Origin: CANQDT01 sp051878935
Lineage (GTDB): Bacteria; Bacillota; Clostridia; Lachnospirales; Lachnospiraceae
Length of the DNA: 59,176 nt
Assembly (NCBI GenBank): GCA_051878935.1
Contig: JBJELB010000032.1
Span: 1 to 59,176 of the forward strand
Reading direction: 5' to 3'
Part shown: positions 44,010 to 53,008 of the stretch, piece by piece
Numbering within the stretch: the stretch's first letter is position 1
Layout: every line of letters starts with the position of its first letter
The notes under the pieces: model-generated
The model's input: the letters and a program-made list of their open reading frames with translations, nothing else
Databases searched by the model: none
Told to the model about the DNA's origin: nothing
Made by a program: the position numbers and the translations under genes

Positions 44010-45704
44010 TTATTGAAGAGCTTTATAACCAGATTCACCGGTACGAACTTTGATAACATTTTCAATATCATATACAAAGATCTTACCATCGCCGATTTCA
44101 CCGGTGTAAAGAACTTTTCTTGCAGTTTCAACAACTAAGTCAACAGGTACTGTGCTGAGTGCGATATCAAATTTAACTTTTGGTAACAGATTCACATCTA
44201 ATTCAGCACCACGATAGTAGTTGGTTGCACCTTTTTGCGTACCACAACCAAGTACATTGGTAATCGTGATACCGGTAACTCCGATCTTGCTTAACGCCTC
44301 TGTTAACTCTGTTAACTTATTCTGACGGGCAATGATGGTAACTTTACTGAGCTTCTTAGTACCATCCGAAGGAGCAGTTGCAGGTACATTTGCCGGTAAT
44401 ACATCAACATCATTCGCATCTGTCAAATCGTAAGAAGAAGTTGTTGCTGCAGGCATGAAGTCAGCATAACTACTTTCGATACCATGCTCTTTGATATCCA
44501 ATCCAACTAATTCCTCTTCTTCAGATACACGTAAACCGATTGTGTGTTTGATTACAAGGAATACAACAGCCATAGTAACTGCTACCCATGCGATAACAGC
44601 AATTACACCAAGTGCCTGAACACCTAATAAATGAAAGCCGCCACCGTTGAAAAGACCAAGGCCATCTGTTCCGGCACCATCGGAGAAAAGGCCAACGCAG
44701 AGAGTACCAAGAGCGCCGTTTAAGCCATGAACACCAACTGCACCAACAGGGTCATCAATTTTTAATTTCTGGTCGATAAACTCAATACCGAATACAACAA
44801 CAAATCCGGCAAGCACACCAATAATAGCGGAAGCTAAAGGTGAAACGGTATCACAACCTGCTGTGATAGCAACCAAACCAGCTAAGGTACCATTAAGAGT
44901 CATAGAAACATCCGGTTTCTTGTAACGAATCCAGGTAATTACTAAAACAGTACAGGTAGCAACAGCTGCTGCAAGGTTTGTCGTAACAAAGATTTTGCTG
45001 GCGGAAGCGATAGCATCGCCTTCCATGGATACGGTAGAAGCACCATTGAAACCAAACCAGCAGAACCATAAGATAAATACACCGAGTGCACCAAGTGTTA
45101 AGCTGTGACCAGGAATCGCTTTTGCTTTTCCGTTTTTGTCATATTTTCCAATACGAGGTCCAAGGATTTTAGCTCCAACTAATGCAGCTACACCACCAAC
45201 CATATGTACAGCGGTAGAACCTGCGAAGTCGTGGAAACCGAGTTGGGCAAGCCAACCGCCACCCCAGATCCAATGTCCTGAGATAGGATATACCACTAAA
45301 CTGATGATGAAACTGTAAATACAATAGGACGAGAATTTTGTACGTTCTGCCATAGCACCGGATACGATAGTAGCTGCAGTAGCACAAAAAACAGTCTGGA
45401 AAATCAAAAATGCGAAGAAAGGTACGCCATCCGGTAACATGGCGGTGCCATATGTGGCTTCGTCAGCGATACCTTTGATACTTCCAATAAAAGAACCACT
45501 ACCGCCAAACATAAGACCGAAACCAACCAACCAGAAGACCGGTGTTCCGATACTAAAGTCCATAAGGTTCTTCATAATGATGTTACCTGCGTTTTTTGCT
45601 CTTGTAAATCCGGTCTCTACCATGGCAAAACCTGCCTGCATGAAGAATACGAGAGCGGCTCCTAATAGAACCCAGATTGTGTTTACAGATGAAAATGTGT
45701 TCAT
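44010..45704 (-). CDS. amt: Ammonium transporter fused to a PII (GlnB/GlnK) domain
   Basis: A 564-residue fusion. Residues 1 to ~410 are an Amt/MEP/Rh channel with about 11 helices; it has the pore histidines in STAVHMVGG and GAVGVHGLNG. After a linker of about 60 residues, the last ~110 form a PII protein: KVTIIARQNKLTEL, the T-loop GCGTQKGATNYYRGAELDV with its tyrosines, and VETARKVLYTGEIGDGKIFV (ATP/2-oxoglutarate site). Normally GlnK is a separate trimer that plugs Amt, so fusion makes the gate permanent. AGGAGG 8 bases upstream supports the ATG at 45704; a longer frame from 45791 overlaps purF and is less likely. Confidence 0.93.
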   Translation of the reverse strand: MNTFSSVNTIWVLLGAALVFFMQAGFAMVETGFTRAKNAGNIIMKNLMDFSIGTPVFWLVGFGLMFGGSGSFIGSIKGIADEATYGTAMLPDGVPFFAFLIFQTVFCATAATIVSGAMAERTKFSSYCIYSFIISLVVYPISGHWIWGGGWLAQLGFHDFAGSTAVHMVGGVAALVGAKILGPRIGKYDKNGKAKAIPGHSLTLGALGVFILWFCWFGFNGASTVSMEGDAIASASKIFVTTNLAAAVATCTVLVITWIRYKKPDVSMTLNGTLAGLVAITAGCDTVSPLASAIIGVLAGFVVVFGIEFIDQKLKIDDPVGAVGVHGLNGALGTLCVGLFSDGAGTDGLGLFNGGGFHLLGVQALGVIAVIAWVAVTMAVVFLVIKHTIGLRVSEEEELVGLDIKEHGIESSYADFMPAATTSSYDLTDANDVDVLPANVPATAPSDGTKKLSKVTIIARQNKLTELTEALSKIGVTGITITNVLGCGTQKGATNYYRGAELDVNLLPKVKFDIALSTVPVDLVVETARKVLYTGEIGDGKIFVYDIENVIKVRTGESGYKALQ

Positions 45705-45717
45705 AATACACGCCTCC

Positions 45718-47097
45718 TTAAATAGGGTATTGATTATTAAAACAAGCTTTGCAAAGAGGTAAGTCACCAACCATTTTTTGAAAATCTTCAATCTTCAAAT
45801 ATCCAAGTGATTCCGCTCCGATTTGCTTTCGTATTTCTTCACAAGAAAGATTGGAAGCAATAAGCTGCTTGTTACTAGGTACATCTGTGCCGTAATAACA
45901 TGGATATAAAAATGGTGGAGATGAGATTCTGACATGAACCTCTGTTGCACCAGCTTTTTTAAGCATACTGATAAGATTTGATATGGTTGTTCCGCGAACA
46001 ATGGAATCATCAATCAGAACAATCCGTTTTCCGTTTACAACACTTGGAATCACATTCAGTTTAATCTGAACAGCGGATTCCCGTTCCTGTTGTGTCGGTT
46101 TGATAAAGGTTCGGCCAACATAGCTGTTTTTATGAAATGCCATACCAAAAGGAATGTGAGACTGTTCAGAATATCCTATGGCAGCTGCAATACCGGAATC
46201 GGGAACACCAACTACCAAATCAGCCTCGACCGGATAAGAATCAGCAAGTGCAGCTCCGGCACGAACCCTTGCATCATATATACTGATTCCGTCCATTGTT
46301 GAATCTAAACGTGCAAAATAGATGTACTCAAAAATACAATGGGCATGAGTAGAAGTACATAATGTGGTATCAGTGGCAATCCCGTTTTTGGTAATGGTAA
46401 TGATTTCACCCGGGAGAATATCCCGTACAAAAGTAGCGCCAATCGAATGGAGTGCGCAACTCTCTGAAGCTAATATGTAGGAGCCTTCCTTCTGACCGAG
46501 ACAAAGTGGTTTTAATCCAAACGGATCGCGTACACCAACGAGCTTTTGCGGACTCATGATGATAAGGGCAAACCCGCCTTTTAGTTTCTTTGCGGTCTCA
46601 AGAACGGCTGTTTCAATATTTTTTGCTTTTGTACGTTCTAAAGCAATCTGATAGGTGATAATCTCAGAATCCGTAGTGGTGTGAAAAATAGCACCATTTT
46701 CCTGAAGCTGATTCTTTAGTTCCTCTACGTTCGTCAGATTACCATTATGCGCCAGTGCCAAGGTTCCTTTAAAATAATTAATAGCAACCGGTTGTGCATT
46801 TTTTACTGAGCTTTCTCCTGTTGTTGAATACCGTACATGACCGATTCCGATGTTTCCAACTAAATCTTCTAATATTTCTGGTGTAAAGATCTCATTGACC
46901 AGTCCCATATCTTTGTGGCACATGAGATTGCCCAATGGGCCGCCGGTATTGCAAACAGCCATACCGGCAGATTCCTGGCCACGATGTTGCAGGGCACACA
47001 GACCAGAATAAATAGAATGGGAAACATTTTGACCGGAAGTGTTCAGAATCCCGAACACTCCACATTCCTCTTTTAATTTATCGCTTTCATATTGCAT
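45718..47097 (-). CDS. purF: Amidophosphoribosyltransferase
   Basis: First committed enzyme of purine synthesis: glutamine plus PRPP to phosphoribosylamine. 459 residues with an 11-residue propeptide before Cys12 (EECGVFGIL), the glutaminase motifs HNGNLTN and GHVRYSTTG, and the PRPP loop VLIDDSIVRGTT. Conserved cysteines (PFLYPCYYG, LSCEEI, LCKACF) fit the iron-sulfur, oxygen-sensitive type as in Bacillus subtilis. Unusually it is not with other pur genes but between glnN and amt, where it shares nitrogen control. The gap to glnN is 19 bases. Confidence 0.95.
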   Translation of the reverse strand: MQYESDKLKEECGVFGILNTSGQNVSHSIYSGLCALQHRGQESAGMAVCNTGGPLGNLMCHKDMGLVNEIFTPEILEDLVGNIGIGHVRYSTTGESSVKNAQPVAINYFKGTLALAHNGNLTNVEELKNQLQENGAIFHTTTDSEIITYQIALERTKAKNIETAVLETAKKLKGGFALIIMSPQKLVGVRDPFGLKPLCLGQKEGSYILASESCALHSIGATFVRDILPGEIITITKNGIATDTTLCTSTHAHCIFEYIYFARLDSTMDGISIYDARVRAGAALADSYPVEADLVVGVPDSGIAAAIGYSEQSHIPFGMAFHKNSYVGRTFIKPTQQERESAVQIKLNVIPSVVNGKRIVLIDDSIVRGTTISNLISMLKKAGATEVHVRISSPPFLYPCYYGTDVPSNKQLIASNLSCEEIRKQIGAESLGYLKIEDFQKMVGDLPLCKACFNNQYPI

Positions 47098-47116
47098 CCT
47101 AGTTCACCTGTTCCAA

Positions 47117-49213
47117 TTATAATGAGAACAACAGCTGTTCGTAGTTTGGATAAGGTAATGCAGAATCCGGCATATATTCTTCAGCAGAGTCAGCAATGCT
47201 TCGAATTGCTTCCATATCCGGAAGAATCGTATCGCAATAGTAGCCGGCAAGTGCTAACATATCTTCCATAGATTCAGCAGTAGCGGTATCAGCCTCTAAT
47301 GTTTCTTCTAAATCAAAGAGTTTCTCATAGTAACCGGATAATTTCTCCAGAAGTTTTTTCTCTCCTGTGCAGGAAAGAGCGGATACAGCCTGTTTCTGCT
47401 GAATGCCGACTGCCAACTGATTACAATATGCTGACAGAGAAGGCAAGAATTCTCTTCTCATCATATCCTGTAAAGTCTTCGTTTCAATATGAAGAGTTTT
47501 ACAATAGTTTTCCATCAGGATTTCATATCGGGAGTGAATCTCTCCTTCTGTAAAGATATGATGTTTGGTAAATAACTCAACGTTTTTCGGTGCAATGAAT
47601 GTTGGAAGAGCTTCCGGTGTAGATTTTAAGTTTGGTAAGCCACGACGAGTAGCTTCTTCTACCCATTCATCTGTATAACCATTTCCATTGAAAATAACTC
47701 TCTTATGTTCAACAATCGTACGTCTCACAAGTGCAAGTACGGCACTTTGCATATCTTCGTCCGCTACATCCTTTAATTCTTCGTAGAATGTGGATAAGGA
47801 TTCTGCAACAGCAGTATTTAATACGATGTTTGGACCTGATACGGAAAGTGCGGAGCCTAACATACGGAATTCAAATTTGTTACCGGTAAAGGCAAAAGGT
47901 GAAGTTCTGTTTCTGTCCGTAGTATCTTTGGTAAAGTGTGGTAATACAGTAGCACCTGTTTCCATCTGAACAGCTTTTTGTGCACCAAAGAACGTATCTT
48001 TTTCAATCGCATCCAAAACTTCTGTTAATTCATCTCCCAAGAAAATGGAAACGATGGCTGGTGGTGCTTCATTCGCACCTAAACGATGATCGTTTCCGGC
48101 ACTTGCAACAGATAAACGCATCAAATCTGCATAATCATCAACGGCTTTAATAACTGCCATTAAGAAAACAAGGAATTGTGTGTTTTCTGCAGGTGTACGA
48201 CCAGGATCCAGAAGATTCATACCAGTATTGGTTGTCATAGACCAGTTGTTATGTTTACCGGAACCATTGATACCATCAAAAGGTTTTTCGTGAAGCAGAC
48301 ATACGAGATTGTGTTTCTCGGCAACCTTTTTCATAATCTCCATTGTGAGCTGATTATGGTCAACCGCAATATTCGCTGTATCAAATACAGGAGCTAACTC
48401 ATGCTGTGCAGGAGCAACTTCATTATGTTTGGTTTTCGCAGGAATACCAAGTTTCCATAATTCCATATCCAAATCATGCATATAAGCAGAAATACGTGGC
48501 TTTAATGCACCAAAGTAATGGTCTTCCATTTCCTGTCCCTTTGGTGGTTTTGCACCAAGAAGAGTACGACCTGTGAAAATCAAATCTTTACGTTTCTTAT
48601 ATAAGTCTTTATCTACCAGGAAGTATTCCTGTTCAGGACCTACGGTTGTGGATACGCTTGTCACATCATCCTGTCCCAACAGATTTAACATCTTTGTTGC
48701 TTCTTTACTTAACGCTTCCATGGAACGGAGTAAAGGAGTTTTCTTATCAAGTGCTTCTCCACTGTAGGAGCAGAAAGCAGTTGGTATGTATAATGTCTGA
48801 TCTTTAATAAAAGCAGGAGAAGTTGGATCCCATGCAGTATAACCTCTCGCTTCAAAAGTAGCGCGAAGACCACCGGATGGGAAGCTGGATGCATCCGGTT
48901 CTCCTTTTACAAGTTCTTTACCGGAGAAATCCATAATTACTGCACCGTCACCGATTGGAGTAATGAAACTGTCGTGTTTCTCAGCAGTAAATCCTGTCAT
49001 TGGCTGGAACCAATGTGTAAAATGGGTAGCTCCATTTTCAACTGCCCATTCTTTCATAGCGACAGCTACTGAATTGGCTACATCCAATTCTAAGTGAGTA
49101 TTGTTCTCTATGGTTTTGCGAAGAGCCTTATAAACGTCCTTAGGCAACTTTTCATGCATAATCTTGTCATTAAATACAAGACTTCCATAGAGTTCAGGGA
49201 TTTTCTTTTCCAT
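47117..49213 (-). CDS. glnN: Glutamine synthetase type III
   Basis: Large ATP-dependent glutamine synthetase (GSIII) of 698 residues, a dodecamer known from Bacteroides, Clostridia and cyanobacteria. Marks: ATHFTHWFQPMTG near the N-terminus, GPEQEYFLVDKDLY, EVAPAQHELAPVFD, NGSGKHNNWSM and RNRTSPFAFTGNKFEFRM. AAGGAG 8 bases upstream supports the start. It is the first gene of glnN-purF-amt and is preceded by a strong promoter and a terminator-type attenuator. Together with the type I enzyme the cell has two glutamine synthetases encoded within 13 kb. Confidence 0.96.
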   Translation of the reverse strand: MEKKIPELYGSLVFNDKIMHEKLPKDVYKALRKTIENNTHLELDVANSVAVAMKEWAVENGATHFTHWFQPMTGFTAEKHDSFITPIGDGAVIMDFSGKELVKGEPDASSFPSGGLRATFEARGYTAWDPTSPAFIKDQTLYIPTAFCSYSGEALDKKTPLLRSMEALSKEATKMLNLLGQDDVTSVSTTVGPEQEYFLVDKDLYKKRKDLIFTGRTLLGAKPPKGQEMEDHYFGALKPRISAYMHDLDMELWKLGIPAKTKHNEVAPAQHELAPVFDTANIAVDHNQLTMEIMKKVAEKHNLVCLLHEKPFDGINGSGKHNNWSMTTNTGMNLLDPGRTPAENTQFLVFLMAVIKAVDDYADLMRLSVASAGNDHRLGANEAPPAIVSIFLGDELTEVLDAIEKDTFFGAQKAVQMETGATVLPHFTKDTTDRNRTSPFAFTGNKFEFRMLGSALSVSGPNIVLNTAVAESLSTFYEELKDVADEDMQSAVLALVRRTIVEHKRVIFNGNGYTDEWVEEATRRGLPNLKSTPEALPTFIAPKNVELFTKHHIFTEGEIHSRYEILMENYCKTLHIETKTLQDMMRREFLPSLSAYCNQLAVGIQQKQAVSALSCTGEKKLLEKLSGYYEKLFDLEETLEADTATAESMEDMLALAGYYCDTILPDMEAIRSIADSAEEYMPDSALPYPNYEQLLFSL

Positions 49214-49263
49214 AATGATTACTCCTTCCTCAAATGAGAATTATTAATATACTTTGACAAATG

Positions 49264-49295
49264 AAAAAGGCGCCTTGGAAATCCAAAGCGCCTTT
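49264..49295 (-). terminator. Leader terminator (attenuator) of glnN
   Basis: A 13-bp stem (49266-49278 with 49283-49295, one G-U) with loop ATTT, followed by five T residues on the minus strand. It lies about 7 bases past the predicted glnN start of transcription and can also terminate read-through from the pilus operon. Confidence 0.88.
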
Positions 49296-49299
49296 GCTT
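49286..49299 (-). promoter_or_regulatory. Hexaloop antiterminator hairpin, glnN leader
   Basis: AAGC-AAAGGC-GCTT on the minus strand: a perfect 4-bp stem with loop AAAGGC (A1, G4), identical in loop to the carA leader. Its loop and 3' arm are the 5' arm of the terminator at 49264-49295. Confidence 0.6.
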
Positions 49300-49308
49300 A
49301 CAACGCAC

Positions 49309-49337
49309 ATTTTATTACGGAATGATTCATTTGTCAA
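49309..49337 (-). promoter_or_regulatory. glnN promoter
   Basis: TTGACA (49332-49337), 17-base spacer, TAAAAT (49309-49314) on the minus strand, with the start expected near 49302. The -35 box is made of the last Asp-Lys codons of the minor pilin gene. Confidence 0.85.
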
Positions 49338-50391
49338 TACCGAATTTGAAAAAATTAAAAAAAATAAGAATCAGTACAATGATACCAACCGCGGAGAAGC
49401 CTGTAAGGAACAGCCAGAAGAAAGGAGTGCTGTTGTCACCGGTCCTTGGCAATACTCCCAGTCGCTTCAGAGGTTCTCTAAGAGACTTCGTTTTATCTGT
49501 TTTTTTAATTTTATCTCCCTTATCTCCCTTTCCGTCCGATTTCTTCCCGGAATCTTTCTGTGATGCTTTTCCCTTATCATCTGATTGTCCGGTAGGCTTC
49601 TTTTCATCATACCTGTTCGTAATGATAAATCCATTTGCCACATCCCCAGAGTAGCTGGTTTCATAATGACGAACCTTCTCTTCCTCTACCGAATATTTTC
49701 CATCCAGTGGCTGCCCCAGAAAACTATGGCGCCAACCGGTCTCCTGCTCTAACGTTGCACTACCGCACACAACTCCATTTCTTTTTAAATTTACCGTGAT
49801 ACTGTCCGGACGTTTACCGGCTGCATCTCCGTTGTCTTCCCATATTTTTGTAACCGTAATACTCATGCCGCCTCCGACATATCCTCCCGAATGACCTGAT
49901 TGATTTCTGCACGTTTTCGGAGTCGATGAAATGTCATAATCTTCTATCTCATTTACCATTGTCGGAATAAAAACAAAGTATGGATTAAAAACATAAGACT
50001 GCTTTTCTTTACAGAAGACCAGATAGATTCCTTTCTCCAGTTCACGGAAAACAACCCTTCCCGTTTGGTCTGTTTTTCCACTCATACAGACAAGACGGGC
50101 CTCCTGAATATATTGTACCATTTCCTTTGCATATTCCGCATTGTTCTGACTGATAATATCCGAAATTGCAATCCCGGAATCCTTCAATGATTCTGTTAAA
50201 TCATATTGTTGTCCGGAGCTTTTCGCAATCTGACATAAGGAGACCTCAAAATCCGGAATCGCTGTTGTACCGGCCTCATTCCTGACATTAACCGTAATAC
50301 TTCCCGTTTCTGCCCTTACCTGACTCGGTAGCAGGAATAACACGACACTGATTAAAAGGAAGGGTAATATAGCTTTTATTCTCTTATTCAT
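49327..50391 (-). CDS. Minor pilin / cell-wall anchor subunit (LPRTG)
   Basis: A 354-residue secreted protein: signal peptide ending at VRA (about residue 27), an N-terminal beta domain (SITVNVRNEAGTTAIPDF), a Cna-B domain (ITVTKIWEDNGDAAGKRPDS ... GFIITNRYDE), a lysine-rich low-complexity stretch of about 40 residues, then the sortase signal LPRTG, a hydrophobic helix and a short tail. Its size, place after the sortase gene and basic spacer suggest the basal pilin that is joined to the cell wall. It overlaps the sortase gene by 8 bases. Its last codons carry the glnN promoter -35 box. Confidence 0.85.
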   Translation of the reverse strand: MNKRIKAILPFLLISVVLFLLPSQVRAETGSITVNVRNEAGTTAIPDFEVSLCQIAKSSGQQYDLTESLKDSGIAISDIISQNNAEYAKEMVQYIQEARLVCMSGKTDQTGRVVFRELEKGIYLVFCKEKQSYVFNPYFVFIPTMVNEIEDYDISSTPKTCRNQSGHSGGYVGGGMSITVTKIWEDNGDAAGKRPDSITVNLKRNGVVCGSATLEQETGWRHSFLGQPLDGKYSVEEEKVRHYETSYSGDVANGFIITNRYDEKKPTGQSDDKGKASQKDSGKKSDGKGDKGDKIKKTDKTKSLREPLKRLGVLPRTGDNSTPFFWLFLTGFSAVGIIVLILIFFNFFKFGIDK

Positions 50392-51205
50392 CTTTTTTTC
50401 TCTTTCTATTGATAATATACAAAACGATACAACTAAAGCCTGATAGTACTACAATGCTTATTGTTACCAGATACAAAGGCTCAATCCATACCATTTCATT
50501 CGACAGATTCAGTGAACTGCTGTCGTGATTCATTTCCTCATGCACACGGATTCCTCGCACCAGAAGACGATGGGTATTCACACCATAAGGTGTACAGGTG
50601 ACAATGGTAACATAATCTTTTCCGCGTCTTGCACGTAGCCTGGAAGTATCCTGAGGCTCCACTACCGCAATGTCATCCACACGGTATGTTAGGGTATCAC
50701 CTAAAACATGAAGCTCAAACCGGTCATTGATCTGAAGTCTGTCAATATTGGTTAATAGCTTTGCGGATGGAAGCCCTGTATGTCCTGCCAAAACACAATG
50801 CGTTCCTCTTCCTCCCACAGGCAATGCAGAATCCTCACTGTGCCCTACTCCTGTCTGAAGTACTGTTTCAGACAGAGTATGATAAATCGGTAACTGCACA
50901 CTGATTTTGGGAATGGATAAATACCCCATCATGCCATCCCCTTGCGGATTCAACACTGATTCATAACTTAAGCCCATCTCAGTCAGTTTCTGTTTATTAT
51001 TTAAATATTTATTATAAGTATGTGCATCTTCAAGTAATACATTATACTCTTTTTCGGTCAGTACTTCTCCCATCTCATTGTATTGAGAAATCAGCCGGTA
51101 ATTCATATGACGGTTGTAAAGATTACTCAACATTGGGTAAAGAAAGATGGAGAGTCCTATAAAAAATATCAGTATTACCATCCATGTAATAATCCGTTTT
51201 CTCAT
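50384..51205 (-). CDS. Class C (pilus-assembly) sortase
   Basis: Transpeptidase of 273 residues that links pilins through the LPxTG threonine to a pilin lysine. It has an N-terminal membrane helix, the sortase barrel with GYLSIPKISVQLPIYH, the catalytic His in HCVLAGHTGLP, the catalytic Cys in VTIVTCTPYG and the Arg in HRLLVRG, and a C-terminal helix with a KRKK tail, as in SrtC enzymes. The typical DP(F/W) lid is not obvious; a LNPQGDG segment lies in that region. GGAGGG 4 bases before the ATG fixes the start. Confidence 0.92.
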   Translation of the reverse strand: MRKRIITWMVILIFFIGLSIFLYPMLSNLYNRHMNYRLISQYNEMGEVLTEKEYNVLLEDAHTYNKYLNNKQKLTEMGLSYESVLNPQGDGMMGYLSIPKISVQLPIYHTLSETVLQTGVGHSEDSALPVGGRGTHCVLAGHTGLPSAKLLTNIDRLQINDRFELHVLGDTLTYRVDDIAVVEPQDTSRLRARRGKDYVTIVTCTPYGVNTHRLLVRGIRVHEEMNHDSSSLNLSNEMVWIEPLYLVTISIVVLSGFSCIVLYIINRKRKKDE

Positions 51206-51226
51206 ACTTCCCTCCATCTCAGCTTA

Positions 51227-53008
51227 TTAATTACATCTTCTATAAATCAGAAATACCACGGCACCTGTCATGCAGATAATACCCAGAATAGTAAAGATTG
51301 TTGTACCGATACCACCGGTCGAAGGCAGCACAGAACCGGAAATATTCGTCAGGCAGGTCGAAATACTCTGACTTCCTACTACTGTAGAGACATTTTGAAA
51401 TGATGCACCACCATTCTCAACCTCATCCGGTGTAAAACTCAACGTTAGAGGAGTTCCATCTACCGTTACAAAGGAATCACTGATAACAAAGCCAAATCCG
51501 TTCTGTGGCAATTCATAACCGGCCGGAGCCTCAATCTCTTTTAACTCATAACTGCCTGCTCCTAAACCAAAAATCTTCACCTGGCCTGCATGACCACCGT
51601 TATTTAATTCGGTTCCAATTCCAGCAACATCACTATCTAAAACCACCAGAGTCTCTATCGTCTCTTTTGCGTTCTGATCGGCTACAACATAAAACGGAAC
51701 ACCCGTCGTATCTGTTTTCTGAATAAAGCTGAGCAGATTTCCCTCATCATCATAGATTTTAAATCTGGCACCTGTAAGTAATAAATTCGAGGCTGTTCCA
51801 TCTGTGGTACCTGCTGCCTTAGAAAGCACAAGCTGATAGGTATAAATACTGGCCGTGCTGACTGCAGAACTGGTTTGATCCTTATCGGATAGATGATTCG
51901 TATACTTCAGAGTAGCCGTGTTCGTACTCTTAGCAGGCATATCGGAACTGAGTCTCACCTGATAAGTTAGTGTGATCATCGCACCCGACGGATAAAGAGA
52001 ATTACCATCTGCCTTGGTCGCATCCAGATTAAATGTGATTTTATTGGCACTCGAAATCTGATAAGGTGCTGAATCCGGAATGTTTTCTGTCGGTTTATGC
52101 ACACCATCAATTTCTGTTCCATTGACATATATATAATAAGATGATTCAACAAGCTTCTGTTCTGACGGAATCGAATCCTCCAACTCAAACAGATATCCAT
52201 CATGATACTCTGTACGGTCCGGCACCTTCAGAGAAATCGCATAAGTAATGACATCATCTATCGTTGCTGAAATGCTCTTTTGTGGTTCAAAATAACCATC
52301 TTCTGTCTTAGGATTACCCGATGTGTCAAAATAGGCTCCCGTTGCATTTCTGCCGACAATGGTTTTATTGATTGTTGGCTGTGTCGCCTTCAAATGAATC
52401 TCTGCATCCGGAGCTGCTGTTGTAAGCATCACACCGGACCGGACACCACTGTTGCCTAAGTTTTCTGTTGTATCGACTACCAGATAATAACCATAGGATA
52501 AATTCTGAAATTCTATCTCTGTATCGGAAACATCTGCATCCGCACTGGTCTTGACTGGATCAATGTTCTTTACCTTAATATACTCATACAAATTATCTGC
52601 AAATTCACGAAGTTTGGCTGCCTGACCATCTAAATTACGGATATAAGACACTGCCTTTCCAATGCTATTCAATTCCGTAACCGTGGAAGGATCGATTAAA
52701 GCACTATGGTTTTTTTCCGCACTATCCGTCCATGTTCCAAAGAAAAAGTCAGAATACTGGCTCTCGTTTTCTCCCTCTGGTATATACCATTGGTAAGATA
52801 CATTCTTCGTCTCATCTGTAACAGAAGTCGTTGCTTCAAAAATCTTGTAAATTGAAAAAGTTCTGTCGCTGACTGTAACACTACTGTCTGCGGACTCCTT
52901 AATCGTAATACTGCCATCTTCAGCTGCGTTCACCATACCGATTGGCAGCATACACGCAAATAGAATCCCCACTAACAACATTGCTAATCGACGTTTTATT
53001 GCTTTCAT
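51227..53008 (-). CDS. Major pilin, SpaA-type isopeptide-forming (LPSTG)
   Basis: A 593-residue fimbrial subunit: signal peptide cut near VNA-AE (residue 28), an N-terminal domain, a middle domain starting TQPTINKTIVG in which Lys may be the polymer-forming pilin-motif lysine, and a C-terminal Cna-B domain with the E-box YELKEIEAPAGYELP. It ends LPSTGG, a hydrophobic helix and YRRCN. Intramolecular Lys-Asn isopeptide bonds are typical of the family. It is just downstream of the tip gene (4-base ATGA overlap) and 21 bases before the sortase gene. Confidence 0.9.
   Translation of the reverse strand: MKAIKRRLAMLLVGILFACMLPIGMVNAAEDGSITIKESADSSVTVSDRTFSIYKIFEATTSVTDETKNVSYQWYIPEGENESQYSDFFFGTWTDSAEKNHSALIDPSTVTELNSIGKAVSYIRNLDGQAAKLREFADNLYEYIKVKNIDPVKTSADADVSDTEIEFQNLSYGYYLVVDTTENLGNSGVRSGVMLTTAAPDAEIHLKATQPTINKTIVGRNATGAYFDTSGNPKTEDGYFEPQKSISATIDDVITYAISLKVPDRTEYHDGYLFELEDSIPSEQKLVESSYYIYVNGTEIDGVHKPTENIPDSAPYQISSANKITFNLDATKADGNSLYPSGAMITLTYQVRLSSDMPAKSTNTATLKYTNHLSDKDQTSSAVSTASIYTYQLVLSKAAGTTDGTASNLLLTGARFKIYDDEGNLLSFIQKTDTTGVPFYVVADQNAKETIETLVVLDSDVAGIGTELNNGGHAGQVKIFGLGAGSYELKEIEAPAGYELPQNGFGFVISDSFVTVDGTPLTLSFTPDEVENGGASFQNVSTVVGSQSISTCLTNISGSVLPSTGGIGTTIFTILGIICMTGAVVFLIYRRCN

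Larger units (their letters stand above)
49254..49337. repeat. 12-bp inverted repeat flanking the glnN promoter and attenuator
   Basis: TTGACAAATGAA at 49254-49265 is the exact reverse complement of TTCATTTGTCAA at 49326-49337. The outer arm includes the glnN -35 box and the stop codon of the minor pilin gene; the inner arm lies just past the attenuator T-run. Confidence 0.85.

Noticed and set aside
49266..49295. glnN leader as an ordinary end-of-operon terminator for the pilus genes only
   Set aside because: A consensus promoter with a 17-base spacer lies just upstream and would place this terminator inside the glnN leader, as in carA and pyrG.
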